Positions 4,145-9,021 of a stretch of DNA of 9,021 nt are shown here, piece after piece. The notes under the pieces are model-generated. The model saw nothing but the letters and a program-made list of their open reading frames with translations, was not told where the DNA came from and did no database searches. Source of the DNA: Euryarchaeota archaeon TMED117 (GTDB taxonomy: Archaea > Thermoplasmatota > Poseidoniia > Poseidoniales > Poseidoniaceae). The stretch covers positions 1 to 9,021 of the forward strand of contig NHFS02000002.1 of assembly GCA_002171315.2 (NCBI GenBank). Direction: 5' to 3'. The position numbers and the translations under genes were made by a program. The stretch's first letter is position 1; each line of letters starts with the position of its first letter.

Positions 4145-5973
4145 TCAGACACGATATGGAGTCTTGACGCTCGATAGATTTCACCAGTCGTTATTGCAGC
4201 CCATCCATTCATGCCAACATTGGTGATGATCACAGTATCGCCTAAATCAAGCATATCATATTGAGGCCCCCAATCGGCTTGCCAACCTTCAACTTTAATC
4301 GCTCCAGTATTGTCCAATATCATCAATCCTTTACGACACCATTCACCTCGAGCAGAAGTGCCTCTTTTCTCTGTTCTATAGACAACTGTCCCCATAATAT
4401 TCCAACGCGCTCGAGGCTTGAGTAGACTCATTGTAACCTCTTCATCTCGTTCTATTTTGATAATCTTTGAAAATGGATCGACCTTCAATACGATTGCACC
4501 TTTGTAGTTGAGTTGGAAGAAGGCGTTCTCAACTCGGACCAAATCTCCCTTTTCCAATCCATCAGGGACAGTTGGCGTTCCATCTGAATGAGTCATAGCC
4601 TTGACTTGGACATCTGCAAAGGCATTGTTTGCTTGAGTGATGGTTATTCGAGGCGCTCCACCAGATTGGGAATGGATGAGGGTATGGACATGACCAGTTA
4701 TGTCGTGTCTATCTTCAAGTTTGTTAATTGGATCTCCTTCAATTTCGGAATATGAGCCTGGTAACTGATAGGTTCCTCCTTCTGGGTGTTCATCATGTCC
4801 AGTGCCATTGGGGCAAATTAGCGACCAATCACAGCGTTCACAACGTGTTTGTTTTACGGGTTGTTCTGATGGTATACCACCTGGTTCAAACGACCGCATT
4901 GGCGCGGGTTGTGGAGGGCATTGGTCAATATCAGGAGTAATTTCTCTTAATTGACTCCAGAGTCCTTTAAGCTCAATTCCCATCTCTTCCATTTCATCAA
5001 TTGTTGGTTTTTTGACCATCTTTTGACTATTTGCAGCAAGATACCATATTTCTAAACCTTCAACTTCTTGTTGTTTATCATGTGTATGCCACCACAAAAA
5101 AGCATACATGCGCAACTGTTCGACATAATCTCCTGACCGGTCATTATTTCCAAGAGAAGCCTTGATATCGATAATGCGTACGTTTCCATCCCAACAATAA
5201 ACCAGATCATATTCTCCTTGGAACCAATGTTCTGGATGAACTGAATTCATCATGAAGGGTTTTGCATCCGGGTCAACAAACCAGGGACGTGCGACCTCCC
5301 ATGCTTCAAACCAAGTTACCTTTCCATCCTGAGCCAATGGATGTTGATCAAGTTCAAACCCACGTCCATCCGGTGCAGGCCATTGTGGGCGATCTCCATT
5401 TCTCCATGCTTGAAGCATTGGTTCAGTTATGGATGTGAGGCATTTTTCAACCTCATCGATATGCATTTGGATGCCATTTTTTGCCATCATATGGCAACGT
5501 TCTACATCCACATCTTCCCATTGGCCAGCCTTCCTGTCATGCTTTCCCCATTCCTTTTTCATATCATCAAGTGAACCTTTTAGATGTATTTTCACTCTCT
5601 CAGTAGCCCACTCAAGCAAATCGTTTTTGCTTTGAGGCCAGTATTTTTCTGGAAGTGAAAGAAGTTGATCTGCAGGCCATGAACCACCATGTTCTCTATT
5701 TGGACGACCCTCTTCATCAAGTGGAGTTGGAGCATACACATCTGAAGGTGCAGATGCTATGACTAAGCAAGGGGATTCCTTCAGGGTTTGACAAATTGCT
5801 TCTTCAACAGCCCTGCCAACGAATAAAATCGGGATTTGGGGCATGACCAAGCGTCGAACTTTTTCATAAAACCACAAGCGAGGGCACGCTTTCCAAGCGT
5901 TTACTTGACTTGCAGATAGCCTGTTGTAATTCCCTACAGAATCCGATTCAGAGTTTGGTAAATGAACAGGCAT
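4141..5973 (-). CDS. RecB/Cas4-type Fe-S PD-(D/E)XK nuclease with C-terminal OB folds (second paralog)
   Basis: A 610-residue protein. I chose the ATG at 5971-5973 rather than one at 6054 because both paralogs then begin MPV and have RLSAS at residues 18-22 and Cys30 at the same position. Nuclease elements: Cys30, Glu57 after Gly53, Asp256 (GEYD), Asp269 and Lys271 (DIK), and Gln286 with Tyr290 (QxxxY). Cys378, Cys381 and Cys387 give the C-x2-C-x5-C pattern that, with the N-terminal Cys, binds a 4Fe-4S cluster in Cas4, AddB and Dna2. The His common before the first acidic motif is replaced by Val56. Residues about 421-510 and 520-606 look like two OB folds. No helicase domain is present. Expected activity is metal-dependent single-strand DNA cleavage. 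It ends tail to tail with the small modifier gene, sharing TTAA. Confidence 0.87.
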   Translation of the reverse strand: MPVHLPNSESDSVGNYNRLSASQVNAWKACPRLWFYEKVRRLVMPQIPILFVGRAVEEAICQTLKESPCLVIASAPSDVYAPTPLDEEGRPNREHGGSWPADQLLSLPEKYWPQSKNDLLEWATERVKIHLKGSLDDMKKEWGKHDRKAGQWEDVDVERCHMMAKNGIQMHIDEVEKCLTSITEPMLQAWRNGDRPQWPAPDGRGFELDQHPLAQDGKVTWFEAWEVARPWFVDPDAKPFMMNSVHPEHWFQGEYDLVYCWDGNVRIIDIKASLGNNDRSGDYVEQLRMYAFLWWHTHDKQQEVEGLEIWYLAANSQKMVKKPTIDEMEEMGIELKGLWSQLREITPDIDQCPPQPAPMRSFEPGGIPSEQPVKQTRCERCDWSLICPNGTGHDEHPEGGTYQLPGSYSEIEGDPINKLEDRHDITGHVHTLIHSQSGGAPRITITQANNAFADVQVKAMTHSDGTPTVPDGLEKGDLVRVENAFFQLNYKGAIVLKVDPFSKIIKIERDEEVTMSLLKPRARWNIMGTVVYRTEKRGTSARGEWCRKGLMILDNTGAIKVEGWQADWGPQYDMLDLGDTVIITNVGMNGWAAITTGEIYRASRLHIVSD

Positions 5974-5977
5974 ACGA

Positions 5978-5995
5978 GGTGGTAAATTCCACCCC
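5978..5995 (-). promoter_or_regulatory. SD-containing hairpin before the second nuclease
   Basis: Between the stop codon of the first nuclease (5996-5998) and the ATG at 5973, the minus strand reads GGGGTGG, AATTTA, CCACC. GGTGG pairs perfectly with CCACC, a 5-bp stem with a 6-nt loop, and covers the only SD-like sequence. The SD follows the stop codon directly, as it does before aIF2-alpha. The unfolded SD-to-ATG distance, about 15 nt, is long. Regulation by coupling is inferred. Confidence 0.5.
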
Positions 5996-7765
5996 TCAAA
6001 TACTCTTGGTCGTAAATGCAGGAGTTTGATGTTCAATTCTTGTTTTGCGAACATCGATTCTAAGTTGGATTAAACCAGCTCTCCATCCTAGTTCTGCACC
6101 GATAAGTCGTATTCTATCTCCTGGGCGCATAGAGCGAAGTCGTTCGCTTATTGCAGAACCAAATGCTACTACTTCGACAATATGTTCGCCATCCCAAAGA
6201 TGGAAACTCAGCATTGACCACGGTTTACCATCCAGACGCACTCCGTTCTGTTGACGTATTGCTACAACAACACCTTCGACATTGGCTCGTGTTCGAAGCA
6301 GACCAATTCGAGTTCCTTTTGGCTCATCTTCTTGGCGTACTCGAATATTCGAATGCTGGTCCACATACAACCTCGGTTGATCTCTCCATACGCCAGGTAG
6401 TGCATTTTCGATGATCACATTCGTTTGTTGAGAATCATGAAGATGCAAGAAGGCTCCAGGTTCTGCTTCCTCGATAGCAATTGTTGCTTCACCTGCTTGT
6501 AGCATGGCCCCTAATACAGGCTCATTGAAATGGTTCGGTAAAGGGCCCCATTGAGCGATTAGGTTCCCAGAGACATTGACACGAGATGGTATTTCACCCA
6601 GAGGAACACATGGCGATGATATTGAATTTCCTTCAATTATCATCTTTCTTAGTTTATCATCCATCGGTCCAGCAGTTTCCATATTGGATTGAGTCAATGA
6701 ACACCAACCACATCCGGGCGATGTTCCATCGCATGCATTGGTAGTGTCTGGAGTTTCAGACTCTGCAATCGCAGGTAGAATCGAAGCACCTTCCCCCATT
6801 GTTCTCATGATGTTGTTAATGGAGAAAAATTCCTCATCCATTGATGTAAGTTCTTCATTACTCGGTGCTTCATAGAGGATTCTCTCTTTCGACGAGAGAT
6901 ACCACCCTTCCATATTTTTGACAGGTGATTGGTCATGAGTTCGCTCCCAAAGCCAAGCATAGAACCTGAGTTGATGTTGAAGACTTTCAGAGAATTTCCC
7001 TCCTGAATGACCTGATTTAATATCTACCAAACGTATGTTACCGTCCCATCTAAGGACAAGATCGAGCTCTCCAGCGGCCCATCCTTCTGGGTGGAACATT
7101 CGTTGTGGTTGATGCACTCTTGGATCTTTGAACCAAGGCCTTGCTATTTCCCAAGCTTCATTCCATTGAATTGGGCTATCTGGCTCCATCCACTCAAATG
7201 CATGCTCTTTGCTCCAATCTCGAGCATCTAAAGATCGAACCTTTTCAGGAACAGGGAAATGCGGCTTAGCGCCATTTTTTGGAGTAGGTATGTCATACGG
7301 CTCAACCCCTGTTCTAAATTGTTCAAGATACGGCCCTCCATTTTCATCATAGCAACGTTGGATTTCCTCAAAGAAGAGTTCTAATCCATTGGAGAGTTTA
7401 TTCTTGAAGTCTTGAACTTCTACTGTTGACCAATCTGAGTCAGTACGTTTCCATAGTGAGTTCTCCCATGTTTCAAGCCCAATATCCCATGCGCTTTGCG
7501 CTTGCTCATTAGCCAGTTCTTCAGCCCATACCCTCAATTCTTCTATTGATTCCATGGGGCCTGGTCGATTCATCATGATGTTGCAGAGAGCATCTTCAAT
7601 GACTATTCCAAGGACTTGTCCAATTGTTTTCGGAGATGAAATCCCAACTTTTCGGTTCAGGTACCATTGACGAGTACAACGAAGGTACGTTGTAAGTCCC
7701 GAAGCTGATAGTCGTGAACGACTTCTCCCCAGTGGTCCGCCTTTTGGAGGAGTACCGACTGGCAT
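5996..7765 (-). CDS. RecB/Cas4-type PD-(D/E)XK nuclease with C-terminal OB folds (first paralog)
   Basis: A 589-residue protein started at the ATG at 7763-7765, which has AGGAGTGA 5 nt upstream; a GTG three codons earlier is less likely. Nuclease elements: Cys30 in the YLRC segment, Gly53 and Glu57, Asp235 (GELD), Asp248 and Lys250 (DIK), and Gln265 with Tyr269 (QLRFY). Shared blocks with the downstream paralog include EAWE(I/V)ARPWF, HPE-x-W, GE-x-DLV and WDGN-x-R. The C-terminal cysteines are Cys345, Cys352 and Cys355, not the canonical C-x2-C-x5-C, so the metal cluster may be altered. Residues about 392-480 and 491-577 resemble OB folds; the second has a strand series from NVEGVVVAI to GLIQLRIDV. 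It starts 45 bp after ABCE1 and ends 22 nt before its paralog, so the three genes look like one operon. Confidence 0.87.
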   Translation of the reverse strand: MPVGTPPKGGPLGRSRSRLSASGLTTYLRCTRQWYLNRKVGISSPKTIGQVLGIVIEDALCNIMMNRPGPMESIEELRVWAEELANEQAQSAWDIGLETWENSLWKRTDSDWSTVEVQDFKNKLSNGLELFFEEIQRCYDENGGPYLEQFRTGVEPYDIPTPKNGAKPHFPVPEKVRSLDARDWSKEHAFEWMEPDSPIQWNEAWEIARPWFKDPRVHQPQRMFHPEGWAAGELDLVLRWDGNIRLVDIKSGHSGGKFSESLQHQLRFYAWLWERTHDQSPVKNMEGWYLSSKERILYEAPSNEELTSMDEEFFSINNIMRTMGEGASILPAIAESETPDTTNACDGTSPGCGWCSLTQSNMETAGPMDDKLRKMIIEGNSISSPCVPLGEIPSRVNVSGNLIAQWGPLPNHFNEPVLGAMLQAGEATIAIEEAEPGAFLHLHDSQQTNVIIENALPGVWRDQPRLYVDQHSNIRVRQEDEPKGTRIGLLRTRANVEGVVVAIRQQNGVRLDGKPWSMLSFHLWDGEHIVEVVAFGSAISERLRSMRPGDRIRLIGAELGWRAGLIQLRIDVRKTRIEHQTPAFTTKSI

Positions 7766-7770
7766 ATGTA

Positions 7771-7778
7771 TCACTCCT
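7771..7778 (-). promoter_or_regulatory. Ribosome binding site deciding the first nuclease start
   Basis: The minus strand reads AGGAGTGA, 5 nt before the ATG at 7763-7765. The alternative GTG at 7774 lies inside this SD, so it can be discarded. The rest of the 45-bp gap to ABCE1 shows no strong TATA box (only CTAAAG near 7791), consistent with read-through. Confidence 0.7.
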
Positions 7779-7810
7779 ATTGGTTCCCTTTAGACTCTCT
7801 TCATTCCCAT

Positions 7811-9021
7811 CTATTTGACATTGAACGAATAATAGTCTCCGATTTCCCTTTGTTCCCGATCTTTTCTGCTTTCTGGTTTATTGATCCTTGGACGTTTAGA
7901 ATCATGGTCTCTGCGGAATGTAACATCAACATCGTTGAGGAATCGGTTCATTCCATCTCGCAACGAATAAGGCCCCATGGCCTTGCCGTGTACGCCACCT
8001 TCGCCTTCGAATACCAATAATGAATCACTAACGATGTCAATAAAATAGACATCGTGATCGATAACAAATGCAGATTTCTCATTTGCTTCCATAGTTCTAC
8101 GGATTGCTTTTGCAGCCTCCATACGAGCATTTGCATCTAAGTGAGCGGATGGTTCATCGAGAAGATACAAATCTGCTTCTCTTCCTAAACAAACAGCGAT
8201 TGATACTGCTTGACGTTCGCCACCAGAAAGTTTCTTTACACGTTTTGGCAAAAGAGAATCAACACCTAATGCTCGAATCACGTTGACATTAAATTCACCG
8301 CTCCTCCATCGCATTCCTAGTTCACTATCAAGCCACATTTGGACAGTACAGTCCATGTCGACATCAATATGTTGAGGCTTGTATGAGATGGTTGCATCAG
8401 CAGTAACCCATCCGCTATCATATTCGTGTTCGCCTGCCAAGATCTTGATCATCGTCGATTTTCCAGTTCCATTTGGCCCGACGACTCCTACAACTTCCGA
8501 ACGATGCACAGAACCTTCTCCAGTGGATAACTCGAATGAACCAAGTTTTTTACCTAAATCTCCCCATTGAACCACAACACTGCCTGTTTCAACACTTCGT
8601 TCATGGTGCTTTAGGAAACGAATTGGTTTGTCTCGAATTCGAACATTTTCCTCGACTAAAAACCCATCAAGATAAGCGTTTATTGCTGTGCGTGTTGAAC
8701 GAGCAGGGGTAAATATTCCAAATGCTCCTTTCATCCCATAGACGATATGCACTAGGTCAGCAAGAACGTCAAGAACTGCCAAATCGTGTTCAATGACAAT
8801 GACACGTTTCGTTTCCGCCAGTTTCTGAATAATTCGTACAATTCGCATTCGTTCGTGGATATCGAGATATGAGGACGGTTCATCGAAGAAATAGACGTCA
8901 ACGTCCCGTAGAATCGTTGCACATATTGCCATTCGTTGTAATTCTCCACCTGAGAGTTGCTGGACAGTTCGATCAAGGAGGTGATCAATTCCCAATGCAA
9001 CAGTCATTTCATCAAACATAT
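7811..9021 (-). CDS. ABCE1/RNase L inhibitor ribosome-recycling ATPase, C-terminal 400 residues (5' end outside the window)
   Basis: The visible 402 residues are the C-terminal two thirds of ABCE1, which splits ribosomes after termination. Numbering from the Met at 9019: the end of nucleotide-binding domain 1 has signature LSGGE (22-26), Walker B FFDEPSS (44-50) and switch His78 (EHD). The hinge includes the family-specific LDGFLVEENVR. Domain 2 has Walker A GPNGTGKST (181-189), signature LSGGE (264-268), Walker B YLLDEPS (285-291) and DHD (321-323). The C-terminal KDREQREIGDYY is typical of ABCE1. The N-terminal double 4Fe-4S domain and the first Walker A lie beyond 9021. ATPase motifs are intact. 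Two Fe-S cluster nucleases lie downstream in the same direction, so this operon may encode several Fe-S proteins. Confidence 0.95.
   Translation of the reverse strand, partial: MFDEMTVALGIDHLLDRTVQQLSGGELQRMAICATILRDVDVYFFDEPSSYLDIHERMRIVRIIQKLAETKRVIVIEHDLAVLDVLADLVHIVYGMKGAFGIFTPARSTRTAINAYLDGFLVEENVRIRDKPIRFLKHHERSVETGSVVVQWGDLGKKLGSFELSTGEGSVHRSEVVGVVGPNGTGKSTMIKILAGEHEYDSGWVTADATISYKPQHIDVDMDCTVQMWLDSELGMRWRSGEFNVNVIRALGVDSLLPKRVKKLSGGERQAVSIAVCLGREADLYLLDEPSAHLDANARMEAAKAIRRTMEANEKSAFVIDHDVYFIDIVSDSLLVFEGEGGVHGKAMGPYSLRDGMNRFLNDVDVTFRRDHDSKRPRINKPESRKDREQREIGDYYSFNVK

Noticed and set aside
5974..6054. 27-residue N-terminal extension of the second nuclease from the ATG at 6054
   Set aside because: It would overlap the first nuclease gene by 59 bp. 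Starting at 5973 aligns both paralogs exactly from the MPV start to RLSAS and Cys30.
4141..7765. Nuclease pair as Cas4 of a CRISPR-Cas locus
   Set aside because: There is no repeat array, no Cas1, Cas2 or effector gene in the window, and the proteins are about three times the length of Cas4 with OB-like tails.

Overview
The window reads as archaeal chromosome. It carries archaeal/eukaryal-type ribosomal proteins (L37e, L44e, S27e), the translation initiation factor aIF2-alpha, the H/ACA RNP protein Nop10, a PAC2-family proteasome assembly chaperone, the ribosome-recycling ATPase ABCE1 and a small diglycine-ended beta-grasp protein. Base composition is moderate and some promoters look leaderless. 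A marine Thermoplasmatota lineage (Poseidoniales/MGII-like) is my best guess, but that is inference; only the archaeal assignment is well supported.

Layout. Positions 1-30 (minus) hold the first ten codons of L37e. Positions 105-1344 (minus) hold two overlapping multi-pass membrane proteins of unknown function. From 1476 to 3803 (plus) runs the conserved archaeal cluster L44e, S27e, aIF2-alpha, Nop10, PAC2, tightly spaced until a 60-bp gap before PAC2 that contains a perfect inverted repeat and a TATA-like box. A tRNA-Ser(CGA) gene on the minus strand abuts the PAC2 stop codon. A 54-bp gap separates it from a divergent ThiS/MoaD/SAMP-like gene at 3944-4144. From 4141 to 9021 everything is on the minus strand, transcribed from right to left: ABCE1 (5' end outside the window), then two paralogous nuclease genes.

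The two nuclease genes (5996-7765 and 4141-5973) are the most unusual part. Each encodes a RecB/Cas4-type PD-(D/E)XK nuclease with cysteines placed as in iron-sulfur nucleases, followed by about 200 residues that look like two OB-fold nucleic-acid-binding domains and no helicase. Their N-termini line up residue for residue, so they arose by tandem duplication. They differ in the C-terminal cysteine pattern, which suggests specialised subunits of one complex. They follow ABCE1 in an apparent operon.

Other points of note: L44e has lost three of its four zinc-ligand cysteines; two start codons (aIF2-alpha and the second nuclease) are preceded by hairpins that pair the Shine-Dalgarno sequence directly after the upstream stop codon; and the PAC2 protein ends in a hydrophobic-Tyr-X motif typical of proteasome-docking proteins.
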